A stretch of 64,000 bases of DNA from positions 744,001 through 808,000 of the forward strand of contig JAWKAU010000037.1 of assembly GCA_033398695.1 (NCBI GenBank). Reading direction: 5' to 3'. Below, in pieces: positions 22,260 to 34,446 of the stretch. Every line of letters starts with the position of its first letter. Within the stretch, counting starts at the first letter, position 1. This DNA comes from Orobanche coerulescens. Lineage: Eukaryota; Streptophyta; Magnoliopsida; Lamiales; Orobanchaceae. The position numbers were made by a program, and so were the translations under genes. Under the pieces are notes generated by a model. That model saw only the letters and a list, made by a program, of their open reading frames with translations. It searched no databases and was not told the origin of the DNA.

Positions 22260-25200
22260 AAGGCGAAAATAATTCGGGATATCTGGACTTCATGCTATCT
22301 TCCGTTTCCCATGTGGCTTCTTCCACTCCATGACGTGACCATTGAACTTTGACCAAAATGATTGGTTTGTTCCTCAACTGTTTAACTCGGCTTTCGAGTA
22401 TCTTGACCGGTATTTCTTCAAACGTCCCATCATGAGCGACTTGAATCTCTCCGAAATCAATGATATGACTAGGATCCGGTATATACCTCCGTAACTGGGA
22501 TACGTGGAACACGTTATGAACATGGCACAATGATGGCGGCAATGCCAATCTGTATTCCAACTCTCCAACCCTCTCAAGGATTTCAAATGGTCCGATATAT
22601 CTCGGACTCAGCTTTCCTTTCCTTCCGAAACGAAAAATTCCCCGAGTAGGAGAAACCTTTAAAAGTATGTGGTCTCCCGTATTGAACTCCAAAGGGCGAC
22701 GGCGTACGTCTGCATACGATTTCTGTCGACTCTGGGCAGTCAATAGTCTATCACGAATTAAAGCTATCTTCTCTCGAGTCTGTACGATCAACACTGGTTC
22801 TGTTCCGATCAAGTCTGATGAATCGTCCCAGCATAGGGGCGATCTGCATCTTCTCCCGTATAATGCCTCAAATGGTGCCATCTTAATGGAAGCATGCCAA
22901 CTATTGTTGTAGGTAAATTCAATCAACGGTAGATGAATTTCCCAATCGTTTGACCAATCTAAGGCACAGGCCCTTAGCATGTCTTCCACTATTTGAATGG
23001 TCCTCTCAGATTGTCCGTCAGTCTGCGGGTGATAAGCTGTACTGAAGTTCAATTCGGTCCCCAACGCCTTATGAACTGCCTTCCAAAAGTGAGACACAAA
23101 ACGGCCGTCTCGATCAGAAACAATGGTCTTCGGCGTACCATGCAGTCGAACTATCTCTAAAATAAATACTCGCGCCAACCTCTCTGGTCCCCATGTGTCC
23201 TTAATGCCTAGGAAATGAGCTGATTTGGTTAGACAATCAACTATCACCCAAATCATGTTCATTACTGTCTTGGTTCTTGGCATACTAGTGATAAAGTCCA
23301 TCGATATGTCCTCCCACTTCCATTCAGGAATCGGTAGCGGCTTCAACATTCCGGCAGGCCGTTGATGCTCGATCTTAACCTGCTGACAAGTCAAGCATTT
23401 TGAAACATAGTCCGCTACATCTTTCTTCATGTTGCCCCACCAGAAATTCTATTTCAAGTCCTTATACATCTTACTGGTGCCCGGGTGGATGGAATAGGAG
23501 AACTGTGAGCTTCCTTCATAATCGTCTGTTTTAGAACATCGACATCGGGAACGCAGAGTCGGTTCTGAAATCTCAAAACTCCATCATCACGAATTAGGAA
23601 TCCAAGGGCCTTTCCTTTGATTACTTCATCACGCAACCGAATAATCAGATGATCATCTGCCTGTCTAGATTTGATTTCTTCGGTTAATGACGAAGTTAAT
23701 TCCATCACGCATAGTTGTCCTTGGACTCTTTGAAACCACACTTCAATTCCTTCTCTAATCATCTCTCGTTGAAGGCTAAGTTGAGAGGTCAGAGTCTCCA
23801 GCATCTGAATAGAAACAGGCTTGCGGCTGAGTGCATCGGCCACTACATTCGCTTTGCCTTGATGATACAAAATCTCTAAGTCATAGTCCTTAATCAGTTC
23901 TAACCATCTTCTTTGCCGCATGTTCAACTCTTTCTGACTGAAGATGTATTTGAGACTCTTGTGATCCGTAAAGATCTGACAGTGAGTCCCGTACAGATAA
24001 TGCCTCCAGATCTTCAAAGCAAAAACTACTGCTGCTAGCTCTAAATCATGAGTTGGGTAATTCATTTCATAAGGTTTCAGCTGTCGTGAAGCATAAGCGA
24101 TCACCTTATCATTCTGCATCAATACGCATCCGAGTCCTTGGTTCGAAGCATCACTGTAAACTATGAATCCTCCAGTCCCTGTGGAAGTGATAAAATTGGT
24201 GCTGTCGTCAATCTCCTCTTCAATTCATCAAAACTAGTATGACATGACTCGTTCAACTCAAACTTTTGAGTTTTCTGCAGGAGTCGAGTAAGTGGGCGGG
24301 AGATTTTAGAAAACCCTTCCACGAATCGACGATAATATCCAGCAAGTCCTAAGAAGATTCGGACTTCCTTCACGTTCTTTGGAGGCTTCCAATTCATAAT
24401 TGCTTCAATCTTCTGAGGATATACTCGGACTCCTTTAGATGATACCACATGGCCGAGGAACATTACTTCCTTTAGCCAGAATTCACACTTAGAAAGTTTG
24501 GCGTACAATTGCTCGCTTCTCAAAAGTTCTAATACAATCCGCAAATGCTGCGCATGTTCTTCCGGGCTTTTAGAATACATCAGAATGTCATCAATGAATA
24601 CGACCACAAATTTATCCAAATATTCGATGAACACTCGGTTCATCAATTGCATGAATACAGCAGGTGCATTAGTGAGACCAAATGGCATCACTACAAACTC
24701 ATAGTGTCCGTAGCGAGTTCTGAATGCTGACTTTGGAACATCAGATTCCTTAATCCTCAGTTGATGGTATCCTAATCTCAAATCGATTTTAGAAAATACT
24801 GTTGCTCCTTGCAACTGGTCGAACAGGTCATCAATCCGTGGCAATTGACACTTATTCTTAATCGTCATCTTGTTCAGCTCTCGATAATCGATACACAGTC
24901 GAAGCGATACATCCTTCTTCCAGACAAAAAGAATTGGCGCTCCCCAGGGCGAAATGCTTGGCTGGATATAGCCTTTGTCCAGTAACTCCTCCAGCTGCTT
25001 TTTCAGTTCATACATCTCAGTAGGTGCCATACGATACGGCGCCTTAGAAATTGGTGTAGCTCCGGGTTCCAGCTCAATGGTGAATTCTACATCCCGTCGT
25101 GAAGGTAGTCCAGGTAACTCGTCAGGAAATACATCTGGAAATTCGTTAACAACAGGAATGGATGAAAGTTCCACAATTTCGTCTTCTCTCTTCATTGCAT

Positions 25201-25750
25201 AGCACCGATCCGACATTACTGCTTTCAACAATTTGTGACTTTCATTGCTTTGATCAACTTTCCTGAGCTTCCTGGTTTCCATCCTTCAAACAGTACTTCG
25301 GAACCATCGTCAGCGATCAGCGAAATATTCCTCCTTTGGTAGTTTACAATAGCCCCATATCGATTAAGCCAATCGTCTCCGAGTATTAGGTCGTCTCCTT
25401 GCATTTCTATTACAATCAGATTTGAGAGTCACTCCCTGCCCCCAAATGATACAGGGAAATCTCTAGTCTCTAAGTTCCCAACAATCCTCTCTCCACTCGG
25501 TAAGCCAACAACATAAGGTTCACAAGTATGACAACCAGAAATATTCAAACGATTTACACAAGACAAGGATATAAAAGAATGTGTAGCTCCTATATCGAAT
25601 AAAACGCTAACTGGCTGGGAAAGGATCTGGACAGTACCTGATGCGACAGCAGCATCCTGATCGTCTGTCCTCCTCATCTCGTACAGACGTGGGGGAACAA
25701 ATCCGGCACTCGATGTCCCCTTTCGGTCCCATTGTCCTATGCCTCGTCCG
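22258..25750 (-). pseudogene. pol: Element B pol (PR-RT-RH-IN-chromodomain), broken
   Basis: Reading leftwards: protease with DIG instead of DTG at the active site (about 25595); TGA after GGRE (about 25429); RT intact over 25282-24161 including the FIDD box. A frameshift at LEDS (about 24161) precedes RNase H (24122-23454, ADALSRKP). A private one-base deletion near 23491 breaks the integrase HHCC, and a TAG sits before NFWW (about 23451). The remaining 390-codon frame 23430-22258 is intact: Cys pair of HHCC, D45, D106 and E142 (D,D35E), the GPF motif at residues 280-282, and a chromodomain-like tail (341-388, VKVQWSRHGVEEATWE) that may direct insertion to heterochromatin. It is not a host gene. 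Confidence 0.93.
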
Positions 25751-26922
25751 CGGCCAAATTTCTGAGGCATCTGAACACTTTGCTGCGTCTGTTGGATACT
25801 AGCTTCCTTCTAAACTGGCTGCGATGAACGGGTTCCATTATACTTGGTGGCATCCTTGCAAAACGTCGCACGGTGCCCTTCCTATCCGCAATCAAAACAT
25901 GTAACTGGAGTGCGCAAACAATCACGCCAAATGTGGTCTGGGCGACCACAGTTAAAGCACTTCCTAGCTGTATCAGTCGTGGCTGACATTGTTCCGAAAT
26001 TCTTTCCGCTCTTAGATGGGTGCGGATGTTTCTTGAAATAATGAAATGATGCCTGGGCTTTGCGAGGCCCGTTTTTCTTGTGCTCTGTAAAAGTACCAGA
26101 GACCTTCTGCTTCTTCGACTCCATAAACTTCTCCATTGCTGCTTCTTTTATTTCATACGCCAATGCCTTATCCTGGTATTGACGGAGAGTGGTACATTCA
26201 AAACCGGACATGTACCTCTGGATTTCTGGTTTCATCATCATTTCAAAATGAATCATCATTTCTGCATCTATTCTGACCAGATGTCGAACAAATGCTAACT
26301 GCTGGCTAAACATCTTAATTATCTGGGATACGGGTTCGTCTGATGGCTGAGCGAAGAAAAACTCCCGAACTTTGGCTTCCCTCACAGGACGAGGGCAGTA
26401 CTGAGCTTCCATCATCATTTTAAATTCTGTCCAATCAGCATCATGATCTGCAGGTCGGATAGCTTCCCACCACTCGGATGCTTCCCCTATCAGAAAGTAC
26501 TGAGCAATAGGAGCTCTCCTGTCGTCTGGGAAATTAATTCCAGCGAAAATTTTCTCCAATTCCTTCAACCAATGATCCCAAGTGGGAGTCTCGGAAAAGT
26601 CATCAAATTTGGGTTGTTGCATCTTCGCTACCTCTTGCAACCATCGGTCACCTCGATTTCCCATTTCTGGGATCCTTTGCTGTCCATCTCCCTATTGAAA
26701 TCCCACCGCCACCTGCATTCGGTCCACGACCTGAGCGAACTGAGTCATTTGGTTCACCACTTGACGAAGGATTTCTGGTACAGCAGGTTCCGGTTCATTA
26801 TTGATGGATCGTTGCGGCTCGCCTGAGCTATGACTGGCCTGATTAGAAGGCGACGCTTCCCTTTCAGCATTCCTTCGTCCGCGTCCACGACCGCGACCAC
26901 GTCCACGTCCGCCTCTCAACAT
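25751..26922 (-). pseudogene. gag: Element B gag, broken
   Basis: Starts at the ATG of MLRGGRGRGRGRGRGRRN. A TAG stop after VGFQ (26692-26694) is shared with C. The frame then stays open from 26664 to 25882 over the capsid-like part and first knuckle CFNCGRPDHIWRDC. A TAG private to B interrupts the second knuckle after CFDCG, where C still has Gln. The ligands of knuckle 1 are intact. Confidence 0.9.
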
Positions 26923-27140
26923 ACTGTAAGCATAAATACTCAATATACAGGAAACAACATCATTCTAATGTTCAAGTATAAAGAGATACAACATGTAAAG
27001 AACGAGATAGAGTTTAGGAATTTACAACCACCGTTCGCATGAAGACGTAGGCAGTACAGTGATGTCATTCACGGACGGTTACCACAAAAGACGTAAATGG
27101 CCCCTATTTTAACCAAATGGCCAAGATATCCATAATCTTA

Positions 27141-27152
27141 GCTCCGATACCA
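27141..27152 (-). other. Primer-binding site, element B
   Basis: Minus strand TGGTATCGGAGC, five bases (GAATA) inside the middle LTR. Confidence 0.9.
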
Positions 27153-27157
27153 TATTC

Positions 27158-29515
27158 TGTAACACCCCCGATATATTCAGGAATATTACAGCGCTGTAAA
27201 TCCTTTACATAAGAATTTACAAGGCTGAATAAATGAAATGTCAATAACAGATACCAACTTATGAAATCACTGAAATAAAATACAACCATCTGGTTCAATA
27301 CCGAGAATACTAATATCCAATGAAGAGTTATTAATACATCACCAAAATCCAAATATCATAAACTGACGACGTACTCGAGTACTTATTGAAATAACCAACA
27401 AACAACAGACAATAAACCCGGCCGGAACATCATTCTGCAACCTCGTCGTCATGCAGCTCCAGTGGTTGTTTCCCCGCTCTCCTAGATCCTGAACATAAAC
27501 AAATGTTCACCCCCGCAGGGGTTAGCACAACGATTCTAGTACAAGTACAATAATCATACAACAGTGATATAATCAACAATTATATCATAACAAGTTTCTC
27601 CAACAAGAAATATCAACAACACATATCATATCATAACAGTTTCAACATACTGATGGTATTCCAATGATCCAGCGCACACAGCTATAGATTCCCATGATGA
27701 TCCCGTCGGACCAACACATGGTGGAACTACCTGTCCAACGATCCAGCGCACACAGCTATAGATTCCCATGATGATTCTCATCGGATCAACGCATGGTGGA
27801 CATATAATCACAACACATTTACACAATACAATCACATCATAACTGTCATAATATACACAATTCTAATTAGAGTACTTGCCTCGGTTCATTGACAAGAATA
27901 AAACTTCCATGAATATCAAAATACTCGAAGGTTGTCCCCTTCGATCAATCACGTAACAAGCTCGAACCTTAACAAAAGAAATAATAAAGAATTTATATCA
28001 CGTCGTACGAATGTTTAACAATTCAATTACGGCTGAAAGTTCATAAAATGCAATCGGCCTGAACTTCTTAGCGTATGCTAAGTATTCTGTGTAGCGTGCA
28101 TTAAGGCTGCTCGATAGCGCACACAAACAACAAAGCGTAGCGTACGCTAACTATGCATGGTCAGTACTTCACTGATCAGCCGACTGACTCGTCTGATGGC
28201 CTAACGTACATTACGTACCAAACGTAGCGTACGTTAACTCATGCTCGATAGCGCACGTTAATCTACATAGATTAGCGTGCGCTAACTGTGCATGACAGTT
28301 CACTACTGGGTATTAGACTGATCTCATCATGATCAAACCAATGAAATCTTCAGTGTTAATTCATGTTACCTCCATGAATATCTTGTTCATACGGTTATGA
28401 ATGATCTTACGGATAATAACAACTTCGGATTCAAGAATATGTATATTATTATAAAACCATATTCCATTTCGATAACAATTCTTCATGGGATAATTCCGAA
28501 GGCTTAACGGTCGATATCAACACCTATATATCAATCAAAACTATCATTCTGAAGTTTGAATAACGTTCCATCTTTACAAGATAAATCCTTCCATGATCAA
28601 TCGTTTAGATTCGTCTAACAATAATGATGCTAAAGTCAAGTTCATAATTGCTATGAAGACACTTACTAGATTTGGATTTACCAATGATAGAAACTTCCTC
28701 TACTTGTTCAATGTAATAAGATTCGAATCATGATGTTCATAATCAAGGTACTTAAGGCATAATCATCTCAATATTCCAAATATGGTGTGCTTTGGATGAT
28801 TCACCCAAGAAGATCAATATTTGCTAACATGACCATCTTATTCTCCATAACACGAATCTAGAGTTGAAGATAGAATCAACATACCTTAATATGACAAAAT
28901 CACTGAACCACAAGGTAGAATCCGACTCCGGCTGGTTACATGCCACTCCAAGGAGTTACTTCTCTTCAATGATCACTCATAAGTAATATTCAATGTTTAA
29001 GGATCAAGTAGATGTGTTCTAAGTGTGTTAGGAGGATAATTATTGCTCTCTGGTCTCTCAAGACTGAAGAATGAACGAAGAAAGTGGGAATAAAATGGAG
29101 TGCTGGCCCATATATAAACTTTCTGCACAAAGCAGATTAGCGCAGGCTACTAAGCATCCTTAGCGCGCGCTAATAAGGGTTGACTCCAAAACTGTCCAGG
29201 TTCGTCCGCGGGAACCTTATCCGGACCCATGTCCCGGCTGTCGCATGTGCTAGCCGCCCAGCTCAATAATTGAGTGCCTAGCGCGCGCAACTCCTACATA
29301 TGTAGCGTGCGCTAGTAGTAGCCGATAGCGCGCGTTAAGCTACATTCTTAGCGTGCGCTATCACGAGTTTGCATGAGAAATTTTGCATGTTGTTATACTT
29401 ATGTACAAAGATACCAATGCAAGAAATATCATACTCCAATTATCAAGATCCCAAATCCGAATAATACAGGGTTCGAATACAGATGAAATACACAGTAATA
29501 AATCCGGATGTTACA
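27158..29515 (-). repeat. LTR2: middle, chimeric LTR of the tandem
   Basis: 2358 bp. From 27158 to 28427 it carries LTR3 bases at about thirty sites where LTR1 differs. From 28488 to 29515 it carries LTR1 bases at about nineteen sites where LTR3 differs. It serves both as 3' LTR of C and 5' LTR of B. No target duplication flanks it. Confidence 0.95.
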
Positions 29516-29552
29516 TACTCTCCTACTAAAAAGGAGTTTCGTCCCGAAACTC
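29516..29552 (-). other. PPT and pre-PPT hairpin, element C
   Basis: Same as in B: AGTAGGAGAGTA next to the LTR, and the GAGTTTCG/CGAAACTC stem at 29534-29552. Confidence 0.8.
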
Positions 29553-32500
29553 AAGGCGAAAATAATTCGGGATATCTGGACTTCATGCTATCTTCCGTTT
29601 CCCATGTGGCTTCTTCCACTCCATGACGTGACCATTGAACTTTGACCAAAATGATTGGTTTGTTCCTCAACTGTTTAACTCGGCTTTCGAGTATCTTGAC
29701 CGGTCTTTCTTCAAACGTCCCATCATGAGCGACTTGAATCTCTCCGAAATCAATGATATGACTAGGATCCGGTATATACCTCCGTAATTGGGATACGTGG
29801 AACACGTTATGAACATGGCACAATGATGGCGGCAATGCCAATCTGTATTCCAACTCTCCAACCCTCTCAAGGATTTCAAATGGTCCGATATATCTCGGAC
29901 TCAGCTTTCCTTTCCTTCCGAAACGAAAAATTCCCCGAGTAGGAGAAACCTTTAAAAGTATGTGGTCTCCCGTATTGAACTCCAAAGGGCGACGCGCACG
30001 CCTGCATACGATTTACGTCGACTGCGGGCAATAGTCTATCACGAATTAAAGCTATCTTCTCTCGAGTGCATACGATCAACACCGGTGCTCCGATCAAGTC
30101 TGATGAATCGTCCCAGCATAGGGGCGATCTGCATCTTCTCCCGTATAATGCCTCAAATGGTGCCATCTTAATGGAAGCATGACAACTATTGTTGTAGGTA
30201 AATTCAATCAACGGTAGATGAATTTCCCAATCGTTTGACCAATCTAAGGCACGTGCCCTTAGCATGTCTTCCACTATTTGAATGGTCCTCTCGCATTGTC
30301 CGTCGCCCACGGGTGATAAGTCACATCGAAGTTCAATTCGGTCCCCAACGCCTTATGAACCGCCTTCCAAAAGTGAGACACAAAACGGCCGTCTCGATCA
30401 GAAACAATGGTCTTCGGCGTACCATGCAGTCGAACTATCTCTAAAATAAATACTCGCGCCAACCTCTCTGGTCCACATGTGTCCTTAATGCCTAGGAAAT
30501 GAGCTGATTTGGTTAGACAATCAACTATCACCCAAATCATGTTCATTACTGTCTTGGTTCTTGGCATACTAGTGATAAAGTCCATCGATATGTCCTCCCA
30601 CTTCCATTCAGGAATCGGTAGCGGCTTCAACATTCCGGCAGGCCGTTGATGCTCGATCTTAACCTGCTGACAAGTCAAGCATTTTGAAACATAGTCCGCT
30701 ACATCTTTCTTCATGTTGCCCCACCAGAAATTCTATTTCAAGTCCTTATACATCTTACTGGTGCCCGGGTGGATGGAATAGGGCGAACTGTGAGCTTCCT
30801 TCATAATCGTCTGTTTTAGAACATCGACATCGGGAACGCAGAGTCGGTTCTGAAATCTCAAAACTCCATCATCACGAATTAGGAATCCAAGGGCCTTTCC
30901 TTTGATTACTTCATCACGCAACCGAATCATCAGATGATCATCTGCCTGTCTAGATTTGATTTCTTCGGTTAATGACGAAGTTAATTCCATCACGCATAGT
31001 TGTCCTTGGACTCTTTGAAACCACACTTCAATTCCTTCTCTAATCATCTCTCGTTGAAGGCTAAGTTGAGAGGTCAGAGTCTCCAGCATCTGAATAGAAA
31101 CAGGCTTGCGGCTGAGTGCATCGGCCACTACATTCGCTTTGCCTGGATGATACAAAATCTCTAAGTCATAGTCCTTAATCAGTTCTAACCATCTTCTTTG
31201 TCGCATGTTCAACTCTTTCTGACTGAAGATGTATTTGAGACTCTTGTGATCCGTAAAGATCTGATAGTGAGTCCCGTACAGATAATGCCTCCAGATCTTC
31301 AAAGCAAAAACTACTGCTTCTAGCTCTAAATCATGAGTTGGGTAATTCATTTCATAAGGTTTCAGCTGTCGTGAAGCATAAGCGATCACCTTATCATTCT
31401 GCATCAATACGCATCCGAGTCCTTGGTTCGAAGCATCACTGTAAACTATGAATCCTCCAGTCCCTGTGCAAGTGATAAAATTGGTGCTGTCGTCAATCTC
31501 CTCTTCAATTCATCAAAACTAGTATGACATGACTCGTTCAACTCAAACTTTTGAGTTTTCTGCAGGAGTCGAGTAAGTGGGCGGGAGATTTTAGAAAACC
31601 CTTCCACGAATCGACGATAATATCCAGCAAGTCCTAAGAAGATTTGGACTTCCTTCACGTTCTTTGGAGGCTTCCAATTCATAATTGCTTCGATCTTCTG
31701 AGGATATACTCGGACTCCTTTAGATGATACCACATGGCCGAGGAACATTACTTCCTTTAGCCAGAATTCACACTTAGAAAGTTTGGCGTACAATTGCTCG
31801 CTTCTCAAAAGTTCTAATACAATCCGCAAATGCTGCGCATGTTCTTCCGGGCTTTTAGAATACATCAGAATGTCATCAATGAATACGACCACAAATTTAT
31901 CCAAATATTCGATGAACACTCGGTTCATCAATTGCATGAATACAGCAGGTGCATTAGTGAGACCAAATGGCATCACTACAAACTCATAGTGTCCGTAGCG
32001 AGTTCTGAATGCTGACTTTGGAACATCAGATTCCTTAATCCTCAGCTGATGGTATCCTAATCTCAAATCGATTTTAGAAAATACTGTTGCTCCTTGCAAC
32101 TGGTCGAACAGGTCATCAATCCGTGGCAATTGACACTTATTCTTAATCGTCATCTTGTTCAGCTCTCGATAATCGATACACAGTCGAAGCGATACATCCT
32201 TCTTCCAGACAAAAAGAATTGGCGCTCCCCAGGGCGAAATGCTTGGCTGGATATAGCCTTTGTCCAGTAACTCCTCCAGCTGCTTTTTCAATTCATACAT
32301 CTCAGTAGGTGCCATACGATACGGCGCCTTAGAAATTGGTGTAGCTCCGGGTTCCAGCTCAATGGTGAATTCTACATCCCGTCGTGGAGGTAGTCCAGGT
32401 AACTCGTCAGGAAATACATCTGGAAATTCGTTAACAACAGGAATGGATGAAAGTTCCACAATTTCGTCTTCTCTCTTCATTGCATAGCACCAGTATCCGG

Positions 32501-33030
32501 TACAGCCCTGTTTCAACAATTTGACAGCTTTCATTGCTTTGATCAACTTTCCTGAGCTTCCTGGTTTCCATCCTTCAAACAGTACTTCGGAACCATCGTC
32601 AGCGATCAGCGAAATATTCCTCCTTTGGTAGTTTACAATAGCCCCATATCGATTAAGCCAATCGTCTCCGAGTATTAGGTCGTCTCCTTGCATTTCTATT
32701 ACAATCAGATTTGAGAGTCACTCCCTGCCCCCAAATGATACAGGGAAATCTCTAGTCTCTAAGTTCCCAACAATCCTCTCTCCACTCGGTAAGCCAACAA
32801 CATAAGGTTCACAAGTATGACAACCAGAAATATTCAAACGATTTACACAAGACAAGGATATAAAAGAATGTGTAGCTCCTATATCGAATAAAACGCTAAC
32901 TGGCTGGGAAAGGATCTGGACAGTACCTGATGCGACAGCAGCATCCTGATCGTCTGTCCTCCTCATCTCGTACAGACGTGGGGGAACAGATCCGGCACTC
33001 GATGTCCCCTTTCGGTCCCATTGTCCTCTG
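29551..33030 (-). pseudogene. pol: Element C pol (PR-RT-RH-IN-chromodomain), broken
   Basis: Same order as B. Shared lesions: DIG at the protease site (about 32883), TGA after GGRE (about 32718), frameshift at LEDS (about 31446), and TAG before NFWW (about 30736). RT is open over 32693-31446 with FIDD, and RNase H over 31407-30733. Unlike B, the HHCC histidine segment is in frame ([10 protein letters not shown]). Integrase is broken by small scrambled patches at about 30300-30330 and 29990-30090. These alter the region around the third acidic residue of the DDE triad and the segment before the GPF motif. The chromodomain end (29985-29551) matches B. Confidence 0.93.
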
Positions 33031-34211
33031 CCTCATCCGCGGCCAAAATTCTGAGGCATCTGAACACTTTGTTGCGTCTGTTGGATACTAGCTTCCTTCT
33101 GAACTGGCTGCGATGAACGGGTTCCATTATACTTGGTGGCATCCTTGCAAAACGTCGCACGGTGCCCTTCCTGTCCACAATCAAAACATGTAACTGGAGT
33201 GCGCAAACAATCACGCCAAATGTGGCCTGGGCGACCACAGTTAAAGCACTTCCTAGCTGTATCAGTCGTGGCTGACATTGTTCCGAAATTCTTTCCGCTC
33301 TTAGATGGGTGCGGATGTTTCTTGAAAGAATGAAATGATGCCTGGGCTTTGCGAGGCCCGTTTTTCTTGTGCTCTGTAAAAGTACCAGAGACCTTCTGCT
33401 TCTTCGACTCCATAAACTTCTCCATTGCTGCTTCTTTTATTTCATACGCCAATGCCTTATCCTGGTATTGACGGAGAGTGGTACATTCAAAACCGGACAT
33501 GTACCTCTGGATTTCTGGTTTCATCATCATTTCAAAATGAATCATCATTTCTGCATCTATTCTGACCAGATGTCGAACAAATGCTAACTGCTGGCTAAAC
33601 ATCTTAATTATCTGGGATACGGGTTCGTCTGATGGCTGAGCGAAGAAAAACTCCCGAACTTTGGCTTCCCTCACAGGACGAGGGCAGTACTGAGCTTCCA
33701 TCATCATTTTAAATTCTGTCCAATCAGCATCATGATCTGCAGGTCGGATAGCTTCCCACCACTCGGATGCTTCCCCTATCAGAAAGTACTGAGCAATAGC
33801 AGCTCTCCTGTCGTCTGGGAAATTAATTCCAGCGAAAATTTTCTCCAATTCCTTCAACCAATGATCCCAAGTGGGAGTCTCGGAAAAGTCATCAAATTTG
33901 GGTTGTTGCATCTTCGCTACCTCTTGCAACCATCGGTCACCTCGATTTCCCATTTCTGGGATCCTTTGCTGTCCATCTCCCTATTGAAATCCCACCGCCA
34001 CCTGCATTCGGTCCACGACCTGAGCGAACTGAGTCATTTGGTTCACCACTTGACGAAGGATTTCTGGTACAGCAGGTTCTGGTTCATTATTGATGGATCG
34101 TTGCGGCTCGCCTGAGCTATGACTGGCCTGATTAGAAGGCGACGCTTCCATTTCAGCATTCCTTCGTCCGCGTCCACGACCGCGACCACGTCCACGTCCG
34201 CCTCTCAACAT
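33031..34211 (-). pseudogene. gag: Element C gag, broken
   Basis: Starts at the ATG of MLRGGRGRGRGRGRGRRN. The TAG after VGFQ (33981-33983) is shared with B. The frame 33953-33033 is then open through both knuckles, CFNCGRPGHIWRDC and CFDCGQEGHRATFC. A private TGA after NFGRG (33030-33032) ends it, where B has CGA. C gag is therefore less damaged at the knuckles than B. Confidence 0.9.
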
Positions 34212-34429
34212 ACTGTAAGCATAAATAGTCAATATACAGGAAACAACATCATTCTAATGTTCAAGTATAAAGAGATACAACATGTAAAGAACGAGATAGA
34301 GTTTAGGAATTTACAACCACCGTTCGCATGAAGACGTAGGCAGTACAGTGATGTCATTCACGGCCGGTTACCACAAAAGACGTAAATGACCCCTATTTTA
34401 ACCAAATGGCCAAGATATCCATAATCTTA

Positions 34430-34441
34430 GCTCCGATACCA
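34430..34441 (-). other. Primer-binding site, element C
   Basis: Minus strand TGGTATCGGAGC, five bases inside LTR3. Confidence 0.9.
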
Positions 34442-34446
34442 TATTC

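Noticed and set aside
22258..23430. Intact 390-codon minus-strand frame as a possible host or domesticated integrase gene
   Set aside because: It is continuous with broken RNase H and HHCC sequence of element B, ends at the element hairpin and PPT, and has a decayed sister copy in C. No separate promoter or selection is visible.
27158..27162. Separate target duplication around the middle LTR, implying two independent insertions
   Set aside because: The middle LTR is flanked by PBS-side and PPT-side internal sequence on its two sides, with no duplicated flank; the chimeric pattern explains it better.
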